DNA from: Lunatimonas sp.
GTDB lineage: Bacteria > Bacteroidota > Bacteroidia > Cytophagales > Cyclobacteriaceae
Assembly: GCF_020832325.1 (NCBI RefSeq)
Contig: NZ_JAFIEU010000017.1
Location: forward strand, 62,001-126,000
DNA length: 64,000 nt
Direction: 5' to 3'
Made by a program: the position numbers and the translations under genes. Every line of letters starts with the position of its first letter. Positions within the stretch are counted from its first letter, which is position 1. Of the stretch, positions 50,642 to 60,179 are shown piece after piece. The notes under the pieces are model-generated. The model was not told the DNA's origin, ran no database searches, and saw nothing but the letters and a program-made list of their open reading frames with translations.

Positions 50642-51382
50642 ATGAAAGTTGTAGCCCTGATTCCCGCCCGATTTGGAGCCACCCGTTTTCCCGCAAAGTT
50701 AATGGCCGACTTGTACGGCAAGCCGCTGATCGCCCGTACCTACTTAAGTACAGTGGCTACGGGGGTTTTTGACGAGGTGGTCGTGGTGACGGATCACGAG
50801 GATATTGCCCGGGTGATCCGGGCAGAAGGCGGGAAGGTCTTTATGAGTCAGCGTGAACACGAAAGTGGCTCGGACCGAATTGCTGAGGCAGCAGCAGAAA
50901 TGGAAGCCGACGTGGTCGTTAACGTACAGGGAGACGAGCCTTTTCAGGATCAGCTCTCCTTGAAGCAGTTGGTTGATGCCTTTCGGAATGAGGATGTTCA
51001 GGTGGCTTCTTTGATGACTACCCTATTGGACGGTTCGCAGGTGCAGAACCCGAACACGGTGAAGGTAGTAGTCGACAAAGAAAATTTTTCGCTGTACTTT
51101 AGCCGTTCACCTATCCCCTTTATCAGAGAATCTCCTGCGAAAGTGAATTTTTACCGGCATATCGGCATTTATGCCTATCGAAAGAACCTTCTGATGGCTT
51201 TTACGCAATGGGATAAGTCAGGCTTGGAACGCACGGAAATGTTGGAGCAGCTTCGGCTACTAGAGAACGGCGTTCGTATCAAGATGGTGCATACCGATCA
51301 TCAAGCTGTTGCTATCGACACTCCAGAGGACCTGGACAAGGCCAAAAGCTACTTCTTGGCCCATTTTAGGCACTTGCTTTAA
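50642..51382 (+). CDS. kdsB: 3-deoxy-manno-octulosonate cytidylyltransferase (CMP-KDO synthetase)
   Basis: A 246-residue cytoplasmic enzyme, the usual length for KdsB. It activates KDO with CTP to give CMP-KDO for lipopolysaccharide inner core synthesis. Visible motifs are the nucleotide-binding IPARFGATRFPAKLMADLYG (residues 6-25), SGSDRIAEA and VNVQGDEPF (about 93), and RHIGIYAYRK (about 174). It marks the return from the accessory island to housekeeping genes. Convergent with the cytochrome-like gene, one base apart. Confidence 0.95.
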   Translation: MKVVALIPARFGATRFPAKLMADLYGKPLIARTYLSTVATGVFDEVVVVTDHEDIARVIRAEGGKVFMSQREHESGSDRIAEAAAEMEADVVVNVQGDEPFQDQLSLKQLVDAFRNEDVQVASLMTTLLDGSQVQNPNTVKVVVDKENFSLYFSRSPIPFIRESPAKVNFYRHIGIYAYRKNLLMAFTQWDKSGLERTEMLEQLRLLENGVRIKMVHTDHQAVAIDTPEDLDKAKSYFLAHFRHLL

Positions 51383-51383
51383 G

Positions 51384-51869
51384 CTAGAAGCGTACCGGTG
51401 AACTGCGGACCAGAGGTTCTTGTATACGGATAAATCCTTCACCTTCCTTTGCATGGCAAGCATTACAACCCAGCGTGAGGACTTGGAATCCTTCATCAAA
51501 GACGGCCTTTTCGCCACTTTCAATAGCTTTCTCCACGTTGGGTAAGGTCGTTTCCAAAAAGTCTTTTGCGGATGCTGCCCGTACGGGACGGCGAGTTAGT
51601 CCATCTTCCAGTGCTTCGATCAGGTGCTCTAACTGATGTTCCGCGTACTTCCAGTTTTCATCTTCTCCAGCCCAATAAAGCTCGCTGTAGCGGTAGCTTA
51701 CTTCTACCATGGTGCGGCTAAATCCCCCAAGTTGATGGGCCACTTCTTCTAATTTTTGTTCATCTGTCCCTTTTAGCCAACCGTCCGTTCCTAGCTCGGA
51801 GTAGGTGTTTGATCGGTGGTTACAGGCAAGTAGACCTGCTGCAAGGAAAATGACTAGTAGCTTTTGCAT
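51384..51869 (-). CDS. Mono-haem cytochrome c-like lipoprotein
   Basis: A 161-residue lipoprotein (lipobox AAGLLAC, Cys16). Near the C-terminus it has one haem-attachment motif, CNACH, in LTLGCNACHAKEGEGF. The region before it is helical (EDENWKYAEHQLEHLIEALE), recalling four-helix cytochromes with one C-terminal CxxCH. It may carry electrons in the periplasm, but no partner is next to it. Function unknown beyond probable haem binding. Confidence 0.75.
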   Translation of the reverse strand: MQKLLVIFLAAGLLACNHRSNTYSELGTDGWLKGTDEQKLEEVAHQLGGFSRTMVEVSYRYSELYWAGEDENWKYAEHQLEHLIEALEDGLTRRPVRAASAKDFLETTLPNVEKAIESGEKAVFDEGFQVLTLGCNACHAKEGEGFIRIQEPLVRSSPVRF

Positions 51870-52049
51870 ATAAGATAGATCGATACGTTCTCCGGAAAGA
51901 TAGCGAATTTGGGAGAATTTTAACGGATGCCTTCGGCAATAAATTTGCTCAAGACGGGGGACGTGGTTTTTTCACGGGGTCGAGGCTTGGTGGATGATGT
52001 AGCTTTGTAAACAATGCACCTGCCAACCATTTTCAATTTTCAACCACCC

Positions 52050-52976
52050 TCATTGAAAGAAATCCAACACCGCTTGCTTGTCGCTATTCAACTGATCAGT
52101 GAGCTGCTGTAGATTGTTGAACTTTCGTTCTTCGCGGAGGTATTGATGAAAGTGTAATTCCAGCTCCTCCCCATACAAGTCCCCCGAAAAGTCGATTAAA
52201 TGTACTTCAACGGTTTTGTTGACTCCCTGAAGGGTAGGGCGGTTGCCAATATTCAGCATGCCGCGGTACGCCTTATTTCCATGCAGGACACTCACCACGT
52301 AAGCCCCGTCTGTAGGGATAAGCTTGTGGGCTTCGCCGATCTCAAGGTTGGCGGTAGGAAAGCCGATTTTCCGCCCCAGCTGATTGCCAGAGACTACCTG
52401 ACCTGTCAATTCGTAGGGTCTGCCCAAAAAGCTACTGGCGGTTTCCAGGTCGCCTGCCTCTAGTGCCTGACGTATTTTGGTACTGCTGATGCCGATATGG
52501 TCGATATCTTCTCGCGAGATTTCCTCCAGTTCAAAGCCAAACCTACTTTGGTTGGCCTGTAAATAATCAAATCCTCCTTCCCGTCCTTTGCCAAAGCGGT
52601 GATCATAGCCAATGACCAATTTCCGTGTACCAATCTTTTCGAGCAGGATGTGCTGAATAAACTCTTCAGAACTCGTGGCGGCAAAGCTCTCGGTAAAAGG
52701 GATGCTGACCAAGTGGTCAATGCCAAAACGGGCTAGCAGCCGTTGCTTTTCCTCTTGTGTGGAGAGAAGCTTGATCTGATGGTGGTCAGGTCTCAGGACC
52801 ATACGGGGGTGTGGCCAGAAGGTCAGCAACACAGACTCTCCATCGGTCTCACTGGCAAGTTCCCGGACTCGGTTAAGGATCTTTTGGTGGCCTAGGTGTA
52901 CCCCGTCAAAAGTTCCGATGGTCACTACGGGTTGTTGGATGGCAGGAAGGTGATCTAAATCCTTATGGATTTTCAT
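52050..52976 (-). CDS. ribF: Bifunctional riboflavin kinase / FAD synthetase
   Basis: A 308-residue cytoplasmic enzyme that makes FMN and FAD from riboflavin. The N-terminal adenylyltransferase domain has GTFDGVHLGHQKILNRV (residues 22-38) and ISSTKIRQAL; the C-terminal kinase domain begins around GRKIGFPTANLEIG and has GMLNIGNRPT. Length and layout match RibF. Its start overlaps the end of truB by 14 bases; together they close the ftsX-DUF3098-uppP-truB-ribF cluster that is common in Bacteroidota. Confidence 0.95.
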   Translation of the reverse strand: MKIHKDLDHLPAIQQPVVTIGTFDGVHLGHQKILNRVRELASETDGESVLLTFWPHPRMVLRPDHHQIKLLSTQEEKQRLLARFGIDHLVSIPFTESFAATSSEEFIQHILLEKIGTRKLVIGYDHRFGKGREGGFDYLQANQSRFGFELEEISREDIDHIGISSTKIRQALEAGDLETASSFLGRPYELTGQVVSGNQLGRKIGFPTANLEIGEAHKLIPTDGAYVVSVLHGNKAYRGMLNIGNRPTLQGVNKTVEVHLIDFSGDLYGEELELHFHQYLREERKFNNLQQLTDQLNSDKQAVLDFFQ

Positions 52977-53640
52977 GCTGCGCTTGTTTCAATTTTTCGA
53001 TCAGGTCTGGAAGTTGTTCCGCGTCTTTTAACCGGAAATCACCGATCCGGGTTCGAACCAGTCTGGAAAGGTAAGCGCCAACGCCTAGTAGTTCACCAAA
53101 ATCACGGGCAAGGCTGCGGATGTAGGTGCCTTTGGAACAGACTATTCGAAAGTGTACCTCCGGTAGGGATACTGCTGTAATCTCAAATTCACTGACTGTG
53201 ATCGGTCTAGGATCAATTACTAAAGTCTGCCCACTCCGTGCCGCTATGTAGGCTCTTTTTCCGTCTTTTTTGATGGCTGAGTGTATGGGCGGTACCTGCA
53301 TCAGATCTCCGGTAAGCTGTCGGCTTGCTTCATGTAGCTGTTCGTTCAGGAGGTGTCTCGGATCTGCTACATCCACAACTTCCTGTTCCAAGTCAAAGGA
53401 TTCGGTAGTTTGTCCTAGCACAAAAGTTCCCTCGTATTCTTTTTCCTGACTTTGGAAGCGGTTGATCTGCTTGGTCATTTTGCCTGCGCATACAATCAAT
53501 AGCCCGGTTGCCAAAGGGTCTAAGGTGCCCGCATGCCCTACCTTTTTGATTTTAAGCGCATTGCGAACCTTTTTAACCACATCAAACGAGGTCCAGGTGT
53601 ATGGTTTATCGATTAAATAGACGGTTCCTTCCTCTGTCAT
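52963..53640 (-). CDS. truB: tRNA pseudouridine(55) synthase
   Basis: About 225 residues from the ATG at 53640, which overlaps the uppP stop by four bases (ATGA). TruB converts U55 of the T-loop of tRNAs to pseudouridine. The N-terminus DKPYTWTSFDVVKKVRN and catalytic motif GHAGTLDPLATGLLIV (Asp about residue 40) are typical, and CSKGTYIRSLARDFGE follows in the second half. An upstream in-frame codon would extend the protein into uppP and is less likely. Confidence 0.95.
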   Translation of the reverse strand: MTEEGTVYLIDKPYTWTSFDVVKKVRNALKIKKVGHAGTLDPLATGLLIVCAGKMTKQINRFQSQEKEYEGTFVLGQTTESFDLEQEVVDVADPRHLLNEQLHEASRQLTGDLMQVPPIHSAIKKDGKRAYIAARSGQTLVIDPRPITVSEFEITAVSLPEVHFRIVCSKGTYIRSLARDFGELLGVGAYLSRLVRTRIGDFRLKDAEQLPDLIEKLKQAQHENP

Positions 53641-54434
53641 GACGTCATCAGCCCTCCAATAATGGCAATCAGCCCCACGATGAGGCAATACACGGCAAAG
53701 ATGGTGAGTTTACTCTTTTTTACCAGTTGGATCATCCAGGAACAGGCAAAAAGCCCGGCCACAAAGGCCGCCACAAAAGCGATGGCCATTACGCCGAAGT
53801 TTTCGCTCTCGTATGTCAATGCGCCGTCCAAGATGTCTTTGCCAATCTTACCGATGATAAGGGGTAGCACCATCAAAAAGGAAAAACGGGCGGCTTTCTC
53901 TTTGTCGATACCAAGCAAAACCGAAGTAGAAATAGTAGCTCCGGACCGGGAGATGCCAGGTAACATGGCGACCGCCTGCGCAAATCCAACGATTATTGCC
54001 TGCCCGGTGGAAACAGGTTTGCCCGTATTTTTGGCCTTGTCTGCCAAAAATAGCAACAGAGCAGTGACTAGAAGCATACTACCTACTAAGATAATCTTTC
54101 CTCCAAACATTTGCTCCAGCTCCTCTTCAAAAAACAGCCCAATGATCACCGCTGGAATCATGGAAAGGATGATTTTTACCGAGAATTGGGCCTCTTCGTT
54201 CCACTGAAATTTCAGCAATCCCTGTAGGATGTGCAAAATATCTTTTCTAAAGACAACAATCGTACTCATGGCAGTGGCAAAATGAACCACTACGGTAAAT
54301 AGAAGACTTTCCTCTGGCAGGGAGGTACTTCCCAACAACACAGACGCAATCTCTAGGTGGCCACTGGAAGAAACGGGCAAAAATTCGGTCAACCCCTGGA
54401 CAATGCCCAGGATGATGGCTTCAAATGTGGTCAT
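53637..54434 (-). CDS. uppP: Undecaprenyl-diphosphatase
   Basis: A 265-residue integral membrane protein (BacA/UppP) that dephosphorylates undecaprenyl diphosphate to recycle the lipid carrier for cell-wall and O-antigen synthesis. It has the conserved EFLPVSSSGHLEIAS (residues about 17-31) and LPGISRSGATISTSVLLG motifs and roughly eight hydrophobic segments. It lies three bases after the DUF3098 gene and is coupled to truB. Confidence 0.95.
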   Translation of the reverse strand: MTTFEAIILGIVQGLTEFLPVSSSGHLEIASVLLGSTSLPEESLLFTVVVHFATAMSTIVVFRKDILHILQGLLKFQWNEEAQFSVKIILSMIPAVIIGLFFEEELEQMFGGKIILVGSMLLVTALLLFLADKAKNTGKPVSTGQAIIVGFAQAVAMLPGISRSGATISTSVLLGIDKEKAARFSFLMVLPLIIGKIGKDILDGALTYESENFGVMAIAFVAAFVAGLFACSWMIQLVKKSKLTIFAVYCLIVGLIAIIGGLMTS

Positions 54435-54437
54435 GGA

Positions 54438-54641
54438 TTAGTTTTTGGATTGGTGAAAAATAGCGTAAAACTGGAACATGAAGCCTCCTAAGGTGATGAT
54501 AGGGCCAAGGGTGAGTCCCATGAATCCAAAACCGTGGGGCTCGCCATCCAGCCCAATGATCGTAAACCCTGCAATTATCATAGCTAAGCCGATGAGCATC
54601 AATTGGTAGTTTTTATGTTTAAAGGGAAAAGAGCTTTTCAT
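54438..54641 (-). CDS. DUF3098 small membrane protein
   Basis: A 67-residue protein with two membrane helices (LMLIGLAMIIAGFTIIGL and GLTLGPIITLGGFMFQFYAI). Size, sequence style and location between ftsX and uppP match DUF3098 proteins of Bacteroidota. Function unknown; the neighbourhood suggests a link to the cell envelope. Confidence 0.88.
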   Translation of the reverse strand: MKSSFPFKHKNYQLMLIGLAMIIAGFTIIGLDGEPHGFGFMGLTLGPIITLGGFMFQFYAIFHQSKN

Positions 54642-54745
54642 TTTTGTACGTGTGTTAGGTTGGTCTAATGCCCGCTCATATTGACGGACCTTGTGATGGT
54701 TGCCGGATCTACGTGTCTGCCTATAGCAGGGTCACGGATTGGCAT

Positions 54746-55636
54746 TTAGTAAAGTTCATCCAGCGACATATTCAAATACTTATTTACCGACTTCAGGGTG
54801 CTCAATAAGGAGAGTATGGCTCCCAAGAATATAAGACCCACAAACAACAGCAGTAGCCATTCCAGATTGTAGAGAAGGTTAAACCCTTCGATCATCTGAC
54901 GTCCATATTCCATCAGCCCAAACAGCATGGCCGAAGCCAATAGGCCTCCAATCGCTCCAAAGAAAAACGACCTCCATAGAAATGGCTTGCGAATAAAGCC
55001 TTTGGTGGCACCCACCAGTTGCATGCTGCGGATCAGAAAACGTTGTGAAAAAAGGGCTAGCCGTATCGTATTATTGATCAGAATGACGACCGTAACTAGA
55101 AGTATGAGTACAAAAGCGCCCAGAACCATGCTGACTTTCACGAGGTTTTTATTGATAGACTCGACTAGGTCGTGCATATAGGTGACCTCAAAAACCCCCT
55201 CCATAAGTTGCAGCTCGAGTACGATGTCTTCTAGCAGTTCAGCGGTTTGGTAGGACTCTTCTACGGAAAACGTAAAAGTGTCTCGCAGAGGATTTTCGTT
55301 GAGAAACAGGGTAAAGTCCTCACCAATCTCGGCCGTGAATACCTCTGCGGCGGCTGTTTTGGAAATGTAAGTAAACCTTCGTTCTCCGTCTTTCTCCAGG
55401 ATGTATGGCTTGGACCGGATGGTATTTTCCAGTTTTTTGATGTCTGAATCGGATATGTTTTTATTTAAAAATACCTGTATTTCGATATTTTCACGAATCA
55501 GCGAGGTGAGTGCTTTGGCTTGCAACAGGATCAGCCCCACTAGACCGGTGATAAACAGGGAGAGGGTAATGCTAAAGAGAACGCTGCCGAATTTATAGCT
55601 GCCCAAGTTTGTCTTTTTGCGCGGAGCCTTTACCAT
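54746..55636 (-). CDS. ftsX: Cell division protein FtsX
   Basis: A 296-residue permease-like protein with one N-terminal helix, a periplasmic domain of about 120 residues and three C-terminal helices, the FtsX arrangement. With the ATPase FtsE (not in this window) it controls peptidoglycan hydrolases during division. The segments IEIQVFLNKNISDSD, LFSQRFLIRSMQLVGAT and FIRKPFLWRSFFFGAIGG are typical. First gene of the cluster reading down to ribF. Confidence 0.93.
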   Translation of the reverse strand: MVKAPRKKTNLGSYKFGSVLFSITLSLFITGLVGLILLQAKALTSLIRENIEIQVFLNKNISDSDIKKLENTIRSKPYILEKDGERRFTYISKTAAAEVFTAEIGEDFTLFLNENPLRDTFTFSVEESYQTAELLEDIVLELQLMEGVFEVTYMHDLVESINKNLVKVSMVLGAFVLILLVTVVILINNTIRLALFSQRFLIRSMQLVGATKGFIRKPFLWRSFFFGAIGGLLASAMLFGLMEYGRQMIEGFNLLYNLEWLLLLFVGLIFLGAILSLLSTLKSVNKYLNMSLDELY

Positions 55637-55660
55637 TTTTATTCCAAATTAGAGTCAAAA

Positions 55661-56338
55661 TTAACGAGCGGAAGCTACTAAACCAACCCTATCTTCCAAA
55701 TTCATGGGAATTACTTTGGTTGGTGTTACCAGATATACCCTATCTTCCGGCTCTGGTAGTAGGTTAAACAACCCCGTAAAGGCACCAAATGCCGGCATCA
55801 CAAGGGTGTTTTTACGAAATAAAAAGCAGGGAATTTTCAATCGTTGACGTCCTTTGCCTCGTAAAGTAACTCCGGGATGGATGTGCCCGCAGATCTGAAT
55901 GGGCTGACTCGGTAACTCGGGCAGTGGTTCATGGTTTAGAAGTATACTTTCCAATGCGAATGAACCGCTGTGCACTTGCAGGACGGAAGATTGGTATACC
56001 GCATCGGGTAGGATATCATGGTTTCCTCTGACTAGGTGAAAGACCGTTTCCGGAAATTGCTTTAGAAAGGTTTCCAGAACATCCCACTGAGAGTTCCACT
56101 CGCTATGAAATAAATCTCCCAAAAAAAAGACCTGCTTCGGTTGGTAGGTGGCTAGAAGTTGTTCCAATACGCGGTAATCTGCCTCATGCACTGACTCTGA
56201 TATGGGAATGCCAGCTTTTCGAAAGTGGCCGGCCTTTCCAAAATGGATGTCAGACAACAACAAAGAACCTAGAGAGGCAATCCATATGGCTTTTTCTTTG
56301 AGTAACTCTAGTCGGATGTCTCCAATTTGTAGGTGCAT
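55661..56338 (-). CDS. pdeM: Ligase-associated DNA damage response endonuclease PdeM
   Basis: A 225-residue metallophosphoesterase. Metal-binding motifs are LLLSDIHFGKAGHFRK (about residue 27), FFLGDLFHSEWNSQW, HLVRGNHDIL and ICGHIHPGVTL. The family member PdeM is usually found with a DNA ligase, exonuclease and helicase in a DNA repair locus; those partners are not in the window. The start is the ATG at 56338; no signal peptide. Confidence 0.85.
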   Translation of the reverse strand: MHLQIGDIRLELLKEKAIWIASLGSLLLSDIHFGKAGHFRKAGIPISESVHEADYRVLEQLLATYQPKQVFFLGDLFHSEWNSQWDVLETFLKQFPETVFHLVRGNHDILPDAVYQSSVLQVHSGSFALESILLNHEPLPELPSQPIQICGHIHPGVTLRGKGRQRLKIPCFLFRKNTLVMPAFGAFTGLFNLLPEPEDRVYLVTPTKVIPMNLEDRVGLVASAR

Positions 56339-56563
56339 GAGATCGCTTTTCGGCCATTCAATTGATTGGGTGAAACTACAAAATCTTTGCAGGAAAATCT
56401 CCCGTAACTGGTGCGAATTGACATAAATTAACGAACTGACAGCCTTTTGGGGTTGTCTGTGAGCCTTTCGTGTAGTTTCGTCGATTTTTGGTCAAGTAGA
56501 CGTTGAAAATGAAGGAAAGAATGGATAGCTTGTATACGGTTAATTCATCCATCAAACTATTCT

Positions 56564-58411
56564 ATGTGTATGTCAGCACCCCATAACCTCTCAATTGCCC
56601 GCCTTACCCTTTCTTATCGGTATTTTAGATCCTGTTTGCTCTTATTGGTATTGGTTGGATTAGGCTCCTTTTCCGAGCCTCTGTCCGTTCCGGAGCCAGA
56701 CCCTGTGCTGAACGAAATCAAGATTCTCCGTCAGCAAGCTATTCCCATGCGGGACGGCACCATCCTATATGCAGATTTGTATATGCCGAAGAATTCCGGA
56801 AGGTACCCTGTCATTGTAACCCGAACGCCCTATGGCCTACAGCGGGATAATGTGCACCACGAGCGTATGATCAAGTTTGCGCAGCGGGGCTATGTTGGTA
56901 TTGTCCAAGATGTCCGTGGCAGGTACGAGAGTGAGGGCAAATGGGAGCCCTTTAGGGACGAAGCAAACGATGGATACGATACCATTGAATGGATCGCCAA
57001 GCAGGATTTTTCAAATGGAAAAATTGCCATGCAGGGCGGATCCTATCTTGGCCACAATCAATGGGCGGCAGCGAGTCAATCCCCACCTAGCCTAGATGCG
57101 ATCTTCCCATCGGTGGCTTCTACCAATCTTTACGCCAATTGGATTACTATGGGAGGGGCCAATCGCCTTAGCTTTAACTATGGATGGGGTGTGGTGCGCA
57201 TGCCCAACCGCATCATGTTGCCTCAATACTGGCATACGGCGGCTTACACTCCGGAGGAACTCCGCTACGATAATATCCTGATGCACCTGCCCCTAAAAGA
57301 CGGGGACTTGCAGAGTGCCGGCTATGCCGTGCAGCATTACCGCGATTGGTTAGCCCACGAAAGCTACGATGATTATTGGAAATCGATCAGTGATGAAGAA
57401 CGGTTTGAAAAGGTGATGGTACCAGCCTATAATACCGGAGGATGGTTCGATATTTTTCTAATGGGTACGCTCAACGGCTATATGGGCATGAAGCAACGGG
57501 GAGGCACACCGGAGGCCCGAAAAGGAACCAAATTGTTGGTAGGTCCTTGGGGTCACGGACCGGGAACGAAATTTGGGGACTTGGATTTTGGTGCTCATGC
57601 CTTTGTGGATCTATATGAAGAAGAGCTTCGTTATTATGATTATCACCTAAAAGGTATCCAAAACGGTATAGATAAGGAAAAACCTGTTCGGATTTTTTAC
57701 ATGGGTGAAAATCAATGGCGACACGAGGATGATTGGCCTATTCCGCGCACCAGCTACCGGGAATTGTATCTTACCGGAGTAAGTCCTGCAAATACCTTGA
57801 GGGGAGGGGGGAAATTAAGCTTTGAAAAACCATCCCGTGCCGGTACAGATACCTATACCTACGACCCCAATCATCCGGTGATGACTTATGGAGGTAATAA
57901 CTGCTGCGGGACGCCAACAGTTGCGGGACCCAAAGATCAGCGGGACATTGAGAGGCGAAACGATGTATTGGTATATACCTCTGACCACCTCACCGAGCCC
58001 TTGACGGTAGCGGGTCCTATCAAGATGAAGCTGCATGCGGCTACAGACGGTCCCGACACAGATTGGATGATCAAACTAATCGATGTATATCCCGACGGCA
58101 GTGCATATCCCGTTTCCGAAGGTATTCTTCGGGCCAAGTTTAAGGATGGGCTGGATAAGATCAGTCTATTGACACCCAATCAAGTGTATGAATTTGACAT
58201 AGAGATGATGGGTACTGCGAATGTGTTTCGACCAGGTCACCGTATACGGATCGACATCACTTCCAGTAACTTTCCACAGTTTGACCGGAATCCCAATACC
58301 GGTAAGCCATTGGGCACCGATGCCGAGACCCGGGTGGCGCAGCAAACTATCCACCACGGAGGTGCCAGACCCAGCCACATCGTACTACCAATCGTGCGGG
58401 GGTTTGAATGA
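56564..58411 (+). CDS. CocE/NonD-family alpha/beta hydrolase, secreted
   Basis: A 615-residue protein with a hydrophobic N-terminal signal (SCLLLLVLVGLGSF). The alpha/beta hydrolase domain has the catalytic serine in AMQGGSYLGHNQWAA (about residue 162) and a likely catalytic His in VGPWGHGPGTK. The C-terminal jelly-roll domain (LTEPLTVAGPIKMKLHAATD) is that of X-Pro dipeptidyl-peptidase (S15)/CocE proteins. It probably cleaves acyl, ester or Xaa-Pro peptide bonds outside the cytoplasm; the substrate is not clear. Ends before a terminator shared with surE. Confidence 0.87.
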   Translation: MCMSAPHNLSIARLTLSYRYFRSCLLLLVLVGLGSFSEPLSVPEPDPVLNEIKILRQQAIPMRDGTILYADLYMPKNSGRYPVIVTRTPYGLQRDNVHHERMIKFAQRGYVGIVQDVRGRYESEGKWEPFRDEANDGYDTIEWIAKQDFSNGKIAMQGGSYLGHNQWAAASQSPPSLDAIFPSVASTNLYANWITMGGANRLSFNYGWGVVRMPNRIMLPQYWHTAAYTPEELRYDNILMHLPLKDGDLQSAGYAVQHYRDWLAHESYDDYWKSISDEERFEKVMVPAYNTGGWFDIFLMGTLNGYMGMKQRGGTPEARKGTKLLVGPWGHGPGTKFGDLDFGAHAFVDLYEEELRYYDYHLKGIQNGIDKEKPVRIFYMGENQWRHEDDWPIPRTSYRELYLTGVSPANTLRGGGKLSFEKPSRAGTDTYTYDPNHPVMTYGGNNCCGTPTVAGPKDQRDIERRNDVLVYTSDHLTEPLTVAGPIKMKLHAATDGPDTDWMIKLIDVYPDGSAYPVSEGILRAKFKDGLDKISLLTPNQVYEFDIEMMGTANVFRPGHRIRIDITSSNFPQFDRNPNTGKPLGTDAETRVAQQTIHHGGARPSHIVLPIVRGFE

Positions 58412-58470
58412 GTGATTCAAAATCTCCATGCAGCTACATTCTGTTTGGAAGATTGGGTGATACTCAAAGC

Positions 58471-58507
58471 AAGAGGGGCTGTTTTCTCAATCGAAGCAGC
58501 CCCTCTT
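58471..58507. terminator. Terminator between CocE-like gene and surE
   Basis: A perfect 11-bp stem AAGAGGGGCTG / CAGCCCCTCTT (58471-58481 with 58497-58507) lies between convergent genes. T and A runs on both sides are weak, so it may act from either side or only stabilise ends. Confidence 0.75.
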
Positions 58508-58523
58508 ACTATCCTGTTTTAAC

Positions 58524-59312
58524 CTAAATATTTTTTAGTTTTTCCCAATCCCAATCGTTGTTGAGTTGGGAAATGGCGTGGTGGGCGGTTAGATCAAATT
58601 GGCAGGGAACCACGGAGACAAAGTTGTTGGCGATGGCCCATTCATCGTTGTCCTCACCTTTGTCGAAGTTCACAAAGTTACCAGCCATCCAAAAGTACTT
58701 GCGGCCATTGGGATCAAACCGTTCGTCGAAATCTTCCTGCCATTTGGCACGAGCCTGCCTACAGATCTTGATTCCCTTTAACGGCTCATTCCGTTTGGGA
58801 GGGAAGTTAACATTTAAGGCCACACCTTTCGGAATACCATTATGCAGCACCTGTTCGGCAATAGACTTCACAAAGTCTTCGACATGCGAAAAATCCGCCT
58901 TGGAGCTGTAGTCACACAGACTGAATCCGATGGATGGTAATCCTTCGATGGCCCCCTCGATGGCTGCCGACATAGTGCCGGAATAGAGAACGCTGATGGA
59001 GGTATTGCTTCCGTGATTGATACCACTCACCACTAGATCCGGTTTTTTTTCTTTCAGCACATAGTGTTTAGCCAATTTGACACAGTCCGCAGGGGTACCA
59101 CTGGACTTGTAGGCGACCACGTCCTGAAAAATCTCCTCCTCGGAAAGCCGAAGGGTGTTTCCAATGGTGATGGCATGTCCCATCCCTGACTGGGGACTGT
59201 CTGGTGCCACAACCACCACTTCGCCCAGGTCTTTCATGATATCTACCAGCACGCGGATGCCTCGGGAGGTAATTCCGTCGTCGTTGGAAACTAAAATAAG
59301 GGGTTTATTCAT
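58524..59312 (-). CDS. surE: 5'/3'-nucleotidase SurE
   Basis: A 262-residue cytoplasmic phosphatase. The metal-binding N-terminus ILVSNDDGITSRGIRVLV, SGINHGSNTSISVLYSGT (about residue 95) and VALNVNFPP match SurE, which removes phosphate from nucleoside monophosphates and helps stationary-phase survival. Transcribed away from the hypothetical gene at 59313, whose stop it follows directly. Confidence 0.94.
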   Translation of the reverse strand: MNKPLILVSNDDGITSRGIRVLVDIMKDLGEVVVVAPDSPQSGMGHAITIGNTLRLSEEEIFQDVVAYKSSGTPADCVKLAKHYVLKEKKPDLVVSGINHGSNTSISVLYSGTMSAAIEGAIEGLPSIGFSLCDYSSKADFSHVEDFVKSIAEQVLHNGIPKGVALNVNFPPKRNEPLKGIKICRQARAKWQEDFDERFDPNGRKYFWMAGNFVNFDKGEDNDEWAIANNFVSVVPCQFDLTAHHAISQLNNDWDWEKLKNI

Positions 59313-59963
59313 TTACGAGTTTGGTTGTTTCAGTTGGTTGTAATAGGCTGTAATCCGTAGTAGATCTCCCCGCTTATCGTGCGAAAGGCGGTTTTTTCGC
59401 ATATACAGCCTAACTTCCGATGAGCGATCATCCATCAGGTCAAATAGGTCTCTCTTTTTTTGACTATATTTTTGGATACCGCTATCGGCCAAAAAATAGT
59501 AATCAAAAGCCAGTCGATTAAAGCCCATCATTGGAGGTCCCCACATCGGACCCATGTACATTCCTCGCATGCCCATGCCGTTCATGCCCCGGTTATCCAC
59601 CGTGATATATTCTCTACAAAGCAGTGTAACTTCCTGTCCCTCGACGAGCAATTCGAAAAACATAGGTACTTTATAGTCAGAAGTTGCAGCATAGGGTAGG
59701 GAGTAAAATACCCGGATACCTCCGTAGTATTCGTCGAAAATCTCAAAGCGGGTTACGGATACTGCCCCGTAGGTTTCCACCGATTCGGTGGCCACAGTTA
59801 CGATGTTGTTGTCTAGGTCGTATTTTACCTTTCCCTCCACCAGTTCGCCGCTTTCTAGAAATACTTTTCCATTATGCCATACTTGAGATGGAAACTCTTG
59901 AGCGTGAGCATCGATTATCCATATCAAGCCAATTATCCATGCAAATAAGATCTTGTTCATCAT
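59313..59963 (-). CDS. Hypothetical secreted protein with Met/Gly/Pro-rich loop
   Basis: A 216-residue protein with a signal peptide (ending DAHAQEF). Its first half reads like a beta-rich domain (VWHNGKVFLESGELVEGKVK). Near residue 130 a stretch rich in Met, Gly and Pro (RGMNGMGMRGMYMGPMWGP) contains seven Met within about 20 residues. The tail is basic and helical. I recognise no family with certainty. It lies immediately before surE in the same orientation; the Met-rich loop could bind soft metals such as copper, but this is guesswork. Confidence 0.6.
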   Translation of the reverse strand: MMNKILFAWIIGLIWIIDAHAQEFPSQVWHNGKVFLESGELVEGKVKYDLDNNIVTVATESVETYGAVSVTRFEIFDEYYGGIRVFYSLPYAATSDYKVPMFFELLVEGQEVTLLCREYITVDNRGMNGMGMRGMYMGPMWGPPMMGFNRLAFDYYFLADSGIQKYSQKKRDLFDLMDDRSSEVRLYMRKNRLSHDKRGDLLRITAYYNQLKQPNS

Positions 59964-60179
59964 GTTGTCACTTAATTTGGTCTCTGGTACTAGTACGGAA
60001 ATTTTTAGCCAAATGTTGAAAGTCGGCTTTTCTGGTCATCGATTTTTTTGAAAAGACTAATCTATACGTTTAAAAACCAGAGCGAGGAAGAAGGCCGAAG
60101 ATACCTGCTCTCATTCTACTTCCGAATACAATAGTGATAATTTTAAGGATCTATTTATCAGGGAGTTGTGGTGTTTTTC

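Noticed and set aside
50398-50772. A 124-codon frame before kdsB as a gene
   Set aside because: Only the first 37 codons have family likeness (sulfatase remnant); the rest runs into kdsB in another frame.
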